A stretch of DNA of 64,000 nucleotides from the NCBI GenBank assembly GCA_035361075.1, contig DAOSBX010000002.1:1-64000 (forward strand), given 5' to 3'. Both the position numbers and the translations under genes were made by a program. The DNA is from Candidatus Hydrogenedens sp. (GTDB taxonomy: Bacteria; Hydrogenedentota; Hydrogenedentia; Hydrogenedentales; Hydrogenedentaceae). The notes beneath the pieces were generated by a model. The model saw nothing but the letters and a program-made list of their open reading frames with translations, did no database searches and was not told the DNA's origin. The stretch's first letter is position 1, and every line of letters begins with the position of its first letter. Of this stretch, positions 56,263 to 64,000 are shown one piece after another.

Positions 56263-58233
56263 ATGATAATAAATAGAAGAAAATTTCTTCTATCTTCCGC
56301 ATTAAGCCTAAGTTTTATTACAAACCCAAAAATATCATTTTCAAATACTAAAGGAAGGGTTATCCTTCTTGGATTTGATGGAGTAGAACCTACAATAATC
56401 CATAAGATGTTAGAAAAAGGAGAATTACAAAATATTGCGAAACTTAAACAACAAGGAGGGATATATAACCTCACTTCAACGATTCCACCACAATCTCCTA
56501 CCGCATGGTCCAGTTTCGCAACATGCAAGAATCCAGGACAGCATGGAATTTATGATTTTCTTCGGAGAGACCCAACTCAATATGTTCCAAATATCGCATT
56601 AGGTTCAGTTCACCATGCAGAATTTGATCAACAGGGAAACCTAAAAAAAGAGCCTTACTTCGAAAATATGAGAAAAGGCAGGACATTTTGGTCCATAGCA
56701 GATGAACAAGGTGTGCAATGCAAGATATTGAACATGCCGTATTCATATCCGCCAGACCCATTAAAAAATGGAGTTATGTTAAGTGGTTTAGGAGTTCCAG
56801 ATATTAGAGGGACAGAAAGTTTCTTTTTTGTATTCTCCGATAAGTTTACACAAGAAGAATTAAATCAATCTATATCTGGTGGAATGAGATTAAAATTAAA
56901 TTTTGAGAACTCAAAAGCAAAGGTAAAATTGCCTGCCTTTCGAAATCCAAATAAAAATAAAGAATTTATAGAAAAAGTCCTGTATTTTACAATTGACAGG
57001 ACATCGAAAAAAATAACAATCGAGATTGAGGAGCAAAGACAAATTACTATCGAACAGGGCAACTGGTCAGATTGGATAGAATGGAAATTCCCCGTAACAG
57101 ATACATATTCAGTTCATGCGATTAGCAGATTCTTCATAAAAGAAGCAGGTGATACCGCTTTCATATATATGACATGTTTACAATATCACCCGAAATATCC
57201 ATATATCCCATTTACAACACCACAAACATATTCAGCCGAATTAGCAAAACGTTATGGACTATATAAAACAATCGGTTGGAATTATGATACGCATGCTCTT
57301 CGTCAAGATGTGCTTACAGAAGATATATTTTTCGAAGATGTGCAAAAAACCATGGCTTGGCATGAAAAATTAATGTTAGACGAATTAAACACCAATGATG
57401 GATGGCAATTACTGATGTCCATGTGGATGGCTACTGACCGTGTAGCACATCTTTACTGGCGTTATCGTGACCCAGAACATCCAATGTATGATAAGGAAAA
57501 AGCGATGATATACGGAGGGATATTGGAAGAAACTTATAAGATTATGGATCGCATTGTTGGAAATACCTTGAATTCACTAAATTCTGATGATTTTCTGATT
57601 GTAATGTCAGACCATGGCTTTACTTCATATCGAAAAGGCTTCAATCTTGGAACATGGTTAATACGAGAAGGATACCTTGTTGTTGAAGGACAAAATGACC
57701 CCAGTACTGCATATAACGACCAGTCCTTCTTACAAGGTTATGACTGGAATAAAACAAAGGCATACGCATTGGGATTGGGTTCGATATACCTAAACCTTGA
57801 AAACAGAGAAAGAAATGGCGTTGTTAAACAAACAGAAGCAAAGAAAGTTAGGGACGAAATAAAGCAAAAACTATTATCGGTAAAAGACCCACAAACAGGA
57901 AATCCTATTATAAGTCAAGTATATACATGTGAAGATTTTAAAGGTATATCAATCGACAATGCACCTGATTTGATACTTGGGTACTATCCTGGTTATCAAT
58001 CTACAAAAGCATCTGCTAAAGGCTCTGCTCCTCAACAAGTATTTGAAGATAACAAAGACAAATGGAGTGGAGACCATGTAGCCACAGATTACCGACGCAT
58101 CCCTGGAATGCTATTGACAAATAAAAAACCGAATACCGACAAACCTCATATTCAAGATATTGGTGTTACAATTCTTTCGTACCTAAATCTATCTACACCT
58201 GATGACCTCGAAGGGAAAAATATCCTATCGTAA
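56263..58233 (+). CDS. Tat-exported alkaline-phosphatase-superfamily phosphodiesterase
   Basis: A 656-residue protein with a twin-arginine signal (NRRKFLLSS at 4-12). The mature part follows the type I phosphodiesterase/nucleotide pyrophosphatase layout: metal-binding D39 in LLGFDGVEPT, nucleophile T80 in SPTAWSSF, MATDRVAHLYWRYRD, MSDHGFTSY, and a late SGDHVATDYRR His site. The inserted middle region (about 160-310) differs from nucleotide pyrophosphatases. It likely hydrolyses a phosphodiester or related ester in the periplasm. A GAAAGGAG ribosome binding site precedes the ATG. Confidence 0.88.
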   Translation: MIINRRKFLLSSALSLSFITNPKISFSNTKGRVILLGFDGVEPTIIHKMLEKGELQNIAKLKQQGGIYNLTSTIPPQSPTAWSSFATCKNPGQHGIYDFLRRDPTQYVPNIALGSVHHAEFDQQGNLKKEPYFENMRKGRTFWSIADEQGVQCKILNMPYSYPPDPLKNGVMLSGLGVPDIRGTESFFFVFSDKFTQEELNQSISGGMRLKLNFENSKAKVKLPAFRNPNKNKEFIEKVLYFTIDRTSKKITIEIEEQRQITIEQGNWSDWIEWKFPVTDTYSVHAISRFFIKEAGDTAFIYMTCLQYHPKYPYIPFTTPQTYSAELAKRYGLYKTIGWNYDTHALRQDVLTEDIFFEDVQKTMAWHEKLMLDELNTNDGWQLLMSMWMATDRVAHLYWRYRDPEHPMYDKEKAMIYGGILEETYKIMDRIVGNTLNSLNSDDFLIVMSDHGFTSYRKGFNLGTWLIREGYLVVEGQNDPSTAYNDQSFLQGYDWNKTKAYALGLGSIYLNLENRERNGVVKQTEAKKVRDEIKQKLLSVKDPQTGNPIISQVYTCEDFKGISIDNAPDLILGYYPGYQSTKASAKGSAPQQVFEDNKDKWSGDHVATDYRRIPGMLLTNKKPNTDKPHIQDIGVTILSYLNLSTPDDLEGKNILS

Positions 58234-58282
58234 ATCGTTATATTAATTACTAAAATATTTACAAGCCATTCAACAAATAAAC

Positions 58283-59257
58283 TTAAGCATACCATTTACG
58301 TGCTCTATCTTTGTTCCTTTTATATGTATTGATAGCAATATCAACATCTTCTTTTACTTGAAAGTCAAAAATACCAACGCACATAAAATCGGCTCCATTT
58401 TTGAATGCAAAATCAAAACCTTTTTTAGGTGGAATTGCACCTGCTGCCAATACCTTAAATGCTATCCAGGGAACTTTAACATTTTTCATTACTTTAATAG
58501 TCTCATCAGGATTTATATCCCACTTATTATCATAAGATTCTTCAGGTTTAGCTGACCAATAGTCAAGAGAATGGAAAGTTTTCATATAAAAATCAGGTAT
58601 TATTTTCTCTTTTTCACATGCGACAATAACATCAATAGAATGTGCTCCTATACCACCTATAACTCCTTTTCCTCGAATATGGTCTACAATTTTGCCTAAT
58701 AATTTCGTATCACCCTTCTGAACAAAATCATCCCCAATTTGCCCCTGGATATAAACACCGATAGCACCATTCTCAATAGCAATATCCGCATCTATATATG
58801 GATCAGACTTTTTAGGTTTTATTTGTGCTATCCATTGAATTTTCCCTTTATTCTCTTTCCAATGCCGATTAATAATTTTTAAAGTTAAATCATCAAGACG
58901 AAGAATAGCAGTATTAATCCCATTTTGTTCATAAAGAGCCAAAGTATCGAGTATTTTACCTTCGTTAAAATAATTTTTCATTAATTGAGACACATAAATT
59001 AAATCACGGCTGTGAGCAATTCCGCTAATAATGTTTCCACCTGCTATCAATCGACTTATCTCAATATTTCCTATTTTTCCTAACGGCATTTCGCGTTTCA
59101 AATCCCCATTTGAAATAGAATCCTCTCCTAATAAATCATCGTGTTCTCCAACAATTGGTATTAGCTCATTATCATTTTGAGCAAATAGATTCTGTCCAAT
59201 TAATGGCGATAATGAAGTGCCAATAATGAAACGTCTTCGTGTAATTTCATTTTTCAT
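58283..59257 (-). CDS. Tat-exported TIM-barrel protein of unknown function
   Basis: A 324-residue protein. The N-terminus has a twin-arginine signal (TRRRFIIGTS at 5-14) and an AQN cleavage region. The mature part resembles an aldo/keto-reductase-like or phosphorus-containing-substrate TIM barrel: MPLGKIGNIEISRLIAGGN near 54 has the start of the aldo-keto pattern, and IGGIGAHS and FKVLAAGAI lie at barrel-end positions. The catalytic Tyr-Lys pair of true aldo-keto reductases is not evident. It is convergent with the exported phosphodiesterase. Confidence 0.6.
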   Translation of the reverse strand: MKNEITRRRFIIGTSLSPLIGQNLFAQNDNELIPIVGEHDDLLGEDSISNGDLKREMPLGKIGNIEISRLIAGGNIISGIAHSRDLIYVSQLMKNYFNEGKILDTLALYEQNGINTAILRLDDLTLKIINRHWKENKGKIQWIAQIKPKKSDPYIDADIAIENGAIGVYIQGQIGDDFVQKGDTKLLGKIVDHIRGKGVIGGIGAHSIDVIVACEKEKIIPDFYMKTFHSLDYWSAKPEESYDNKWDINPDETIKVMKNVKVPWIAFKVLAAGAIPPKKGFDFAFKNGADFMCVGIFDFQVKEDVDIAINTYKRNKDRARKWYA

Positions 59258-59307
59258 ATTTAAACCTCAATAACTATTAAATTTTAAAATAAACTAAGTT
59301 AAAGTTA

Positions 59308-59335
59308 TTGTTTATATAATATTCATTGTTATAAT
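59308..59335 (+). promoter_or_regulatory. possible promoter of the cyclic-nucleotide-binding protein gene
   Basis: A TATAAT hexamer at 59330-59335 lies 34 bases before the gene start. A TTGTTT at 59308-59313 gives a weak -35 box at 16 bases spacing. The surrounding region is very AT-rich, so chance similarity is possible. Confidence 0.3.
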
Positions 59336-59368
59336 GAACATACAATATTTTACAAGAAGGTAATAACT

Positions 59369-59878
59369 ATGACAGACATTGCAAAATATCGAAGGTATGC
59401 AGAAAAGATACCCTTGTTTCATGGTTTAGAGCCTGAAGAAGTTGAAGATGTAATAAAAAGAGGAAAAATTATTATTGCCCGTAAAGGTGAAACAATTTTC
59501 CACGAAGGAATTTTAGGTAGTAATCTGTTTATTGTCCTTAGCGGAAAAGTAGGTATTTATATAAAAAATCAACTTATTACGAAATGTCACGTAGGCGATA
59601 CATTTGGTGAAATGGCTGTTTTAAATAAAAAACCAAGAACCGCTACTGCTATGGCGTTAGAAGAAACCAGACTTCTTTGCTTAGATGAGAAGCAAATAAG
59701 CGATATCTTCGAAAAACACGTTGCAGTCAGATTATTACTTAATACCATCCATATTCTAAGTGAAAGGCTTGAAAAAAACAATTCCCTGATAAGTGAAATG
59801 AAAAGAATTATGGAGATATACAATATTCCCATACCCGAAATAGATTACAAAAAAGAGGAAAAGGGAGATAACGAGTAA
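59369..59878 (+). CDS. cyclic-nucleotide-binding domain protein without DNA-binding domain
   Basis: A 169-residue protein made of a single cNMP-binding fold (about 15-130, with GDTFGEMAVLNKKPRTATAMA phosphate-binding-like cassette) and a helical C-terminus of about 40 residues. The Arg that contacts the cyclic phosphate is present in the PRTATA segment, so nucleotide binding is plausible. No helix-turn-helix or enzyme domain follows, unlike the Crp/Fnr regulator near 52 kb. An AGAAGG ribosome binding site precedes the start. Confidence 0.85.
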   Translation: MTDIAKYRRYAEKIPLFHGLEPEEVEDVIKRGKIIIARKGETIFHEGILGSNLFIVLSGKVGIYIKNQLITKCHVGDTFGEMAVLNKKPRTATAMALEETRLLCLDEKQISDIFEKHVAVRLLLNTIHILSERLEKNNSLISEMKRIMEIYNIPIPEIDYKKEEKGDNE

Positions 59879-60010
59879 ATGTTTCTTTTCTAATATAATC
59901 ATTAAAAAGAAATCGTTTGGCATAGTTGATATATAATAAGTATCTAAAATCAAAAGAAAGTGATAAGAAAATAAATAAATACATCCACATTTATAGAAAA
60001 TATTGTTGTT

Positions 60011-61177
60011 ATGTATAGGCTAAATTATTTATTTACATCGTTTGTATTACTAATATCTTTTATCTATTACAATGCCTTTCCAATAGAAATTACCGTTATC
60101 TCACAAGATTCAAAAGAACAAATTACAGTTGATTCTTTTAAACAGGATAACAAAGAATATCTACATTTACCTACCTTGATACTAAAATTGAATGGAACGA
60201 TAAATATTGAAGAAAATAAGGTAAATATAAGTTTAGAAAATAAAAAAATAGTCGTTAATTTGCAAAGTAATTATATAAGTCTTAGCGACGGAATGACATC
60301 CAAATTCATACAATTACAAAATACACCTAAAATATGGCAGGATACTATTTGGCTTGAAAAAAATGACGCATATTTATTGCTTCAAACAGTTACAGGGAAA
60401 AATCTATCACCAGAAACAGGAATATCAGAAATAACTCCTGTCCCAGAAAATGAGATAGAAACAGTAACTTTAAAACCACTAACAACAGAAGATATAAAGA
60501 ACGAAACTATTAATAATAAATTTGAAGAAAAGGAGCCTGTTTTCGAAGAAATAAAAGTAGAAGAGAGAAAAAATGAAGAAGAAGGAACAAAAGGAACTAT
60601 CAATAAAATAATAATAGATGCAGGGCATGGGGGAGAGGACAAGGGAATTTTATTTCCATCTGGAAAGTATGAAAAAGATATTACGCTAATAATCGCAAAT
60701 AAACTGGAGGCAACATTAACGAAAAACAATTTAAAAAATGAACTTATACGGAATGGAGATAATACCATTAGTATAAAAGACAGAATGAATCGACTACAGA
60801 AAAATAGTAATGAGTTCTATATAGCTATTCATGCTGATATGCCAAAAGAGGCGGGAGAAGGATTAAGGATATTCATTCCAAAATCAAACAATGAAAACAT
60901 AAGTAAAACAAACGAATTGTTTGCCGAATTACTAATAAAAAAACTTGGTAGTAAACAAAATAAAATAAATATTGAAATGTATTATTCCCCCCTTTATATT
61001 AATGATGTCGAAGGAGTTGCTGGTATATTAATCGAAGTATATCCAGGTATCAAAGAGAATACAAATGAAGAGGAGTGGAATACATTTTTAGGTGATACTT
61101 CAGATTTTACAGAGGTTCTTAAAGATACATTTATAGAGTTAATAAAGAATAAGGAAGGTAATAATAAAGGTGAATGA
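60011..61177 (+). CDS. N-acetylmuramoyl-L-alanine amidase (Amidase_3)
   Basis: A 388-residue exported zinc amidase that cleaves the MurNAc-L-Ala bond in peptidoglycan. A signal segment (6-23) is followed by a beta-rich stretch (about 25-130, copper-amine-oxidase-N-like stalk), a Glu-rich linker (about 140-195), and the catalytic domain with zinc/catalytic residues H206 (DAGHGG), E221 (YEKDITL), H274 (AIHAD) and E342 (ILIEVYPG). It overlaps the GerMN gene by 8 bases, linking wall cleavage with the next protein. Confidence 0.9.
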   Translation: MYRLNYLFTSFVLLISFIYYNAFPIEITVISQDSKEQITVDSFKQDNKEYLHLPTLILKLNGTINIEENKVNISLENKKIVVNLQSNYISLSDGMTSKFIQLQNTPKIWQDTIWLEKNDAYLLLQTVTGKNLSPETGISEITPVPENEIETVTLKPLTTEDIKNETINNKFEEKEPVFEEIKVEERKNEEEGTKGTINKIIIDAGHGGEDKGILFPSGKYEKDITLIIANKLEATLTKNNLKNELIRNGDNTISIKDRMNRLQKNSNEFYIAIHADMPKEAGEGLRIFIPKSNNENISKTNELFAELLIKKLGSKQNKINIEMYYSPLYINDVEGVAGILIEVYPGIKENTNEEEWNTFLGDTSDFTEVLKDTFIELIKNKEGNNKGE

Positions 61178-61811
61178 TATAAAAAAAACGGTAATAAAAA
61201 GAATTTTTGTCATTCTTTGGATCATAATTACGTTTTCCGCCGTATTAATAATTATATATATGGCTCAACAAATTATTGGAGAAAACAAACAATTAATCAA
61301 AACCGCAGTAGACACTTCTGTAAATGTAAAGGTTGAAAACAAAATAAATGAACCCCAATACACAACAAAGAACATCATAATTTATGTTTTGCCAAAAAAT
61401 AAAGAATGTTTACAACCAATTGACACACAAATTGAATGGAAACCTAAATATGAGGAAAATTGCAAACAAATACTCAATAAAATGAAGGAACTTAACACAG
61501 AAAATTATAATTCTCCAATACCGAAGGATATAACTATCAGAGGAGTATATCTAACTCCAGATGGTGAGTTACTAATAGACCTTCCAGCAACAATTATATC
61601 TAATTATAAAGACCAAGCAACAACATTCCTTGAAACATTATTTACATACGCTATTGTAGATACATTACTACAAAGCGATTTAGTTGTTAACACCTCTGTA
61701 AAACAGATTAGATTTTTAATTGAAGGTTCTTTACCTTCTATGGATTTTCCAAGCCATATAAGTTGGAAACAACCTTTCATCCCAGACTACTCTTTTGTCT
61801 GTAATAAATAG
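61170..61811 (+). CDS. GerMN-domain membrane-anchored protein
   Basis: A 213-residue protein starting at a GTG inside the last codons of the amidase gene. One membrane helix (about 12-33) precedes a GerMN-like domain (about 65-195): VYLTPDGELLIDLP, TLFTYAIVDTLL, VKQIRFLIEG are the characteristic segments. GerMN domains occur in spore germination and cell-wall-associated proteins; here it accompanies an amidase and probably assists it. It does not imply sporulation. Confidence 0.8.
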   Translation: MNDIKKTVIKRIFVILWIIITFSAVLIIIYMAQQIIGENKQLIKTAVDTSVNVKVENKINEPQYTTKNIIIYVLPKNKECLQPIDTQIEWKPKYEENCKQILNKMKELNTENYNSPIPKDITIRGVYLTPDGELLIDLPATIISNYKDQATTFLETLFTYAIVDTLLQSDLVVNTSVKQIRFLIEGSLPSMDFPSHISWKQPFIPDYSFVCNK

Positions 61812-61823
61812 GATAAATCATAA

Positions 61824-62660
61824 ATGTATAAAAATAGCATAGCTCGTTTGCCTATAGGAGTTTTTGATTCGGGTATAGGTGGTCTTACCGTTTTAGCAAA
61901 ACTAAAAAAATATTTACCTAATGAAACCTTCTTTTATTTAGGTGACACTGCACGTGTTCCCTATGGAACACGGTCTCCAGAAACGGTTATTCGGTATGCA
62001 AGGTCCTGCTCTCATTTTTTAATTAACAGGGGGATAAAAATTCTGGTGATTGCATGTAATACTGCCTCATCACAGGCTTTACCCATGTTAGAAAAGGAAG
62101 CAGACATCCCTATATTAGGTGTAGTAGAACCTGGAGCCTTATCTGCTGTCAAAACCACAAAAAATAAACAAGTCGCTGTTATCGGAACAGAGGGGACAAT
62201 TGCCAGCCAATCTTATGTCAAACACATAAAAAAAATCGACCCAAGCATTAATGTTATTTCAAAAGCATGCCCTTTATTTGTACCTTTAGTCGAAGAAGGC
62301 TGGACCAAAGGAAATATCCCCTTTTTAGTTGCTAAACAGTATTTACAACCTATCATAGACAAAGGAATTGATACGTTATTGTTAGGCTGTACCCATTACC
62401 CTTTGTTAATTCCTATTATTAAAAAGGTTATTGAGAATAAAAAAATAAAAATTATTGACAGTGCAGAAGAAACCGCAAAAGCTGTTTTTGAAATACTACA
62501 AAACCACAATATGTTAAATAAAAATATACATAAGAAAACCAACACTATTCTGAATTTTTTTGTAACAGATAGACCAGAAAAGTTTAAAACCATAGGCAGT
62601 AAATTTTTAAGAGAAAAAATAGAACATGTAGAGTGGATTGATATACCAATTCTATCTTAA
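61824..62660 (+). CDS. murI: glutamate racemase
   Basis: Converts L- to D-glutamate for peptidoglycan. A 278-residue protein with IGVFDSGIGGLTV (11-23), the catalytic cysteine C78 in ACNTASS and C189 in LGCTHYP. It lies 12 bases after the GerMN gene. Confidence 0.95.
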   Translation: MYKNSIARLPIGVFDSGIGGLTVLAKLKKYLPNETFFYLGDTARVPYGTRSPETVIRYARSCSHFLINRGIKILVIACNTASSQALPMLEKEADIPILGVVEPGALSAVKTTKNKQVAVIGTEGTIASQSYVKHIKKIDPSINVISKACPLFVPLVEEGWTKGNIPFLVAKQYLQPIIDKGIDTLLLGCTHYPLLIPIIKKVIENKKIKIIDSAEETAKAVFEILQNHNMLNKNIHKKTNTILNFFVTDRPEKFKTIGSKFLREKIEHVEWIDIPILS

Positions 62661-62686
62661 TAATAAACAATGATATTTATTAAACA

Positions 62687-63574
62687 ATGTTATTTAAAAT
62701 AAAACCATTAAATAAAGACGAACTTAAGACAAAGAATAAATTCTTTGTTTTGCTATCTTTTTTGGTAGTTAATTCTATATTTTGGGGGACAAATAATGTA
62801 GAAAATCGCTCTTTTACAGACAATTTTGATATTCAACACCAAAAAGAGGTTAAAAATGGTGAAATTGAAGAGAATAATTTAGGTGCCTGTGGTGTATTAG
62901 AACAAAAGCAAAAACCTAAAATTGCTATTATTCTTGATGACGGTGGGTATAGAAATCCATCAGGTGAAATAGCATTAGAATTGCCCAATAAAATTGACTT
63001 TTCAATCTTACCAGACACTCACTATGGAAAAGAATTAGCTAAAGTTGCTGGTGAAAAAGGATTCGAAATTATGATCCACATGCCTATGCAAACCAAACAT
63101 GGAATAGCAAAAGGTTCCCTACCATGTGAATTATTGGTTAATATGAGCGAAGATGAAATTAAAGAAAAAACAAAAGAAGCGATCAAACAATTTCCAAATG
63201 CAAAAGGAGTTAATAACCATACTGGTAGTGTTTTTTCTTTAGATGAGGACGCTCTTAGAAAATTTATGAAAGTTCTCAAAAAGGAAAAACTATTTTTTGT
63301 TGATAGTATTGTTGTTAGTAATAGTAAAGCCTTTAATGTGGCTGTAAGTGAAAAAGTACCAGCATTGCAGAGGGATGTTTTTTTAGACCATGAATATACA
63401 AAAAAAAAGATTCAAGAAAACATTAAGAATCTGAAAAAAATCGCACAAAAAAAAGGCAGAGCAATAGGTATAGGTCATTTCAAAGATTTAACAATTCAAG
63501 TATTGAAAGAAGAACTACCTAATCTGGAAAAACAAGGATTTGAATTAGTACATGTTTCGGAGTTATTCCCATGA
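62687..63574 (+). CDS. divergent polysaccharide deacetylase family protein (YibQ-like)
   Basis: A 295-residue protein with an N-terminal membrane or signal helix (about 20-37) and a divergent NodB-like fold: IAIILDDGGYR near 85, IMIHMPMQ near 127, GVNNHTGSVF near 170, VDSIVVS and IGIGHF. The DD and the late His residues match the metal-site pattern of the family. It likely acts on envelope polysaccharide in the periplasm. It shares an ATGA overlap with tsaD. Confidence 0.88.
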   Translation: MLFKIKPLNKDELKTKNKFFVLLSFLVVNSIFWGTNNVENRSFTDNFDIQHQKEVKNGEIEENNLGACGVLEQKQKPKIAIILDDGGYRNPSGEIALELPNKIDFSILPDTHYGKELAKVAGEKGFEIMIHMPMQTKHGIAKGSLPCELLVNMSEDEIKEKTKEAIKQFPNAKGVNNHTGSVFSLDEDALRKFMKVLKKEKLFFVDSIVVSNSKAFNVAVSEKVPALQRDVFLDHEYTKKKIQENIKNLKKIAQKKGRAIGIGHFKDLTIQVLKEELPNLEKQGFELVHVSELFP

Positions 63575-64000
63575 CATATACATTAGGGATTGAAACATCT
63601 TGTGATGAGACGGGTATAGCAATAGTGAAAGATGGTAAAACAGCAATAGTAAACCTTATTACAAGCCAAGTACCTATACATTCTACCTATGGCGGTGTGG
63701 TTCCAGAAATTGCTTCAAGACAACATCTTATCCATATATCCAGATTAGTAAATAAAGCAATTTCAGAAACAAATATACCTTCTATAGATATGGTAGCAGT
63801 TACACAAGGACCAGGTTTAATGGGTTCTCTTCTTGTAGGTGTTAATTTCGCAAAAGCATTTGCTTGGGCACAAAAAATACCAATAATACCTATTCACCAT
63901 ATTGAAGGGCATATCTTCTCTTCAATGCTTTCAAACCATAGCCCAGATTTCCCTTTTCTATCCCTTGTAGTCAGTGGTGGACATACAATGTTGATTAAAT
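63571..64000 (+). CDS. tsaD: tRNA N6-threonylcarbamoyladenosine transferase TsaD (N-terminal part)
   Basis: The gene starts at an ATG that overlaps the deacetylase stop (ATGA) and runs past the window end. The visible 143 residues include GIETSCDETGIA (6-17), a PEIASRQH segment and the metal-binding HHIEGH. VVSGGHT follows near the edge. TsaD transfers the threonylcarbamoyl group to A37 of tRNA that reads ANN codons. Truncation is by the window, not by mutation. Confidence 0.95.
   Translation, partial: MTYTLGIETSCDETGIAIVKDGKTAIVNLITSQVPIHSTYGGVVPEIASRQHLIHISRLVNKAISETNIPSIDMVAVTQGPGLMGSLLVGVNFAKAFAWAQKIPIIPIHHIEGHIFSSMLSNHSPDFPFLSLVVSGGHTMLIK

Noticed and set aside
60382..60768. A 128-codon minus-strand frame rich in Ser and Phe
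   Set aside because: It is antisense to the amidase linker and catalytic domain; its composition is the mirror of a Glu/Lys-rich coding region.
1..64000. CRISPR arrays, insertion sequences, prophage or tRNA genes
   Set aside because: No regularly spaced repeats, transposase or integrase motifs, or tRNA-like cloverleaf sequences were seen in the gaps.

Overview
The window is AT-rich chromosomal DNA from a bacterium with a Gram-negative style envelope. It reads as core and metabolic chromosome: no transposase, integrase, phage gene, CRISPR array or tRNA was seen. Gene content points to an anaerobic or microaerobic organism. It has two 2-oxoacid:ferredoxin oxidoreductase systems (iorAB and a four-gene por operon), four radical SAM enzymes and an anSME-type maturase-like enzyme, but also an iron-type superoxide dismutase. 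Lgt, Mpl, a LolD/MacB-like ABC pair, a giant MscS channel, three Tat-exported enzymes and a divergent polysaccharide deacetylase suggest a diderm. The mix of Tat-exported TIM-barrel proteins, alkaline-phosphatase-superfamily enzymes and B12-type radical SAM proteins recalls uncultured PVC/FCB-adjacent phyla such as Hydrogenedentota, Sumerlaeota or Lentisphaerota. That placement is an impression from gene content, not a phylogenetic result.

Layout. Positions 1-9250: a truncated gene at the left edge, two tandem paralogous B12-binding radical SAM genes (+), then on the minus strand a GT-C membrane glycosyltransferase, a third B12-binding radical SAM gene and a secreted sulfatase-fold protein. 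This is the most accessory-looking part and may modify a lipid, glycan or small molecule. 9424-17829: iorAB, a ROK sugar kinase and a ROK-like relative, a minus-strand MazG, then mpl, a DUF2784 membrane protein and a DUF1015 protein. 17834-26473 (minus strand): a tight run of mscS-like channel, uvrC, membrane-anchored hydrolase, Tat-exported TIM-barrel protein, cytoplasmic TIM-barrel epimerase and a previously uncalled 47-residue membrane peptide. 26614-29235: ABC ATPase, FtsX/MacB-like permease and a DUF3299-like protein.

29243-35546: a Cys/Met PLP enzyme, a double ACT protein, the anSME-like radical SAM/SPASM enzyme (+) and porGDAB. 35684-42421 (minus strand): tex, a DksA/TraR zinc-finger protein, lgt, mutL and miaA. 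42521-48087: a secreted glycosidase-like protein divergent from an orphan membrane sensor with a GAF domain, followed by a purine permease. 48109-51241 (minus strand): trpB2, the RNase P RNA gene and a PilC/GspF protein. 51374-56243 (+): sodB, a Crp/Fnr regulator, glgC, a TPR lipoprotein-like protein, a rhomboid protease and a membrane J-domain protein. 56263-59878: a Tat-exported phosphodiesterase, a Tat-exported TIM-barrel protein (minus) and a cyclic-nucleotide-binding protein. 60011-64000 (+): a cell-wall cluster of amidase, GerMN protein, glutamate racemase, divergent polysaccharide deacetylase and the start of tsaD.

Genes are densely packed with many 1-23 nt overlaps, so translational coupling is common. 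The only gene-free stretch above 300 bases (49477-50017) is filled by the RNase P RNA.
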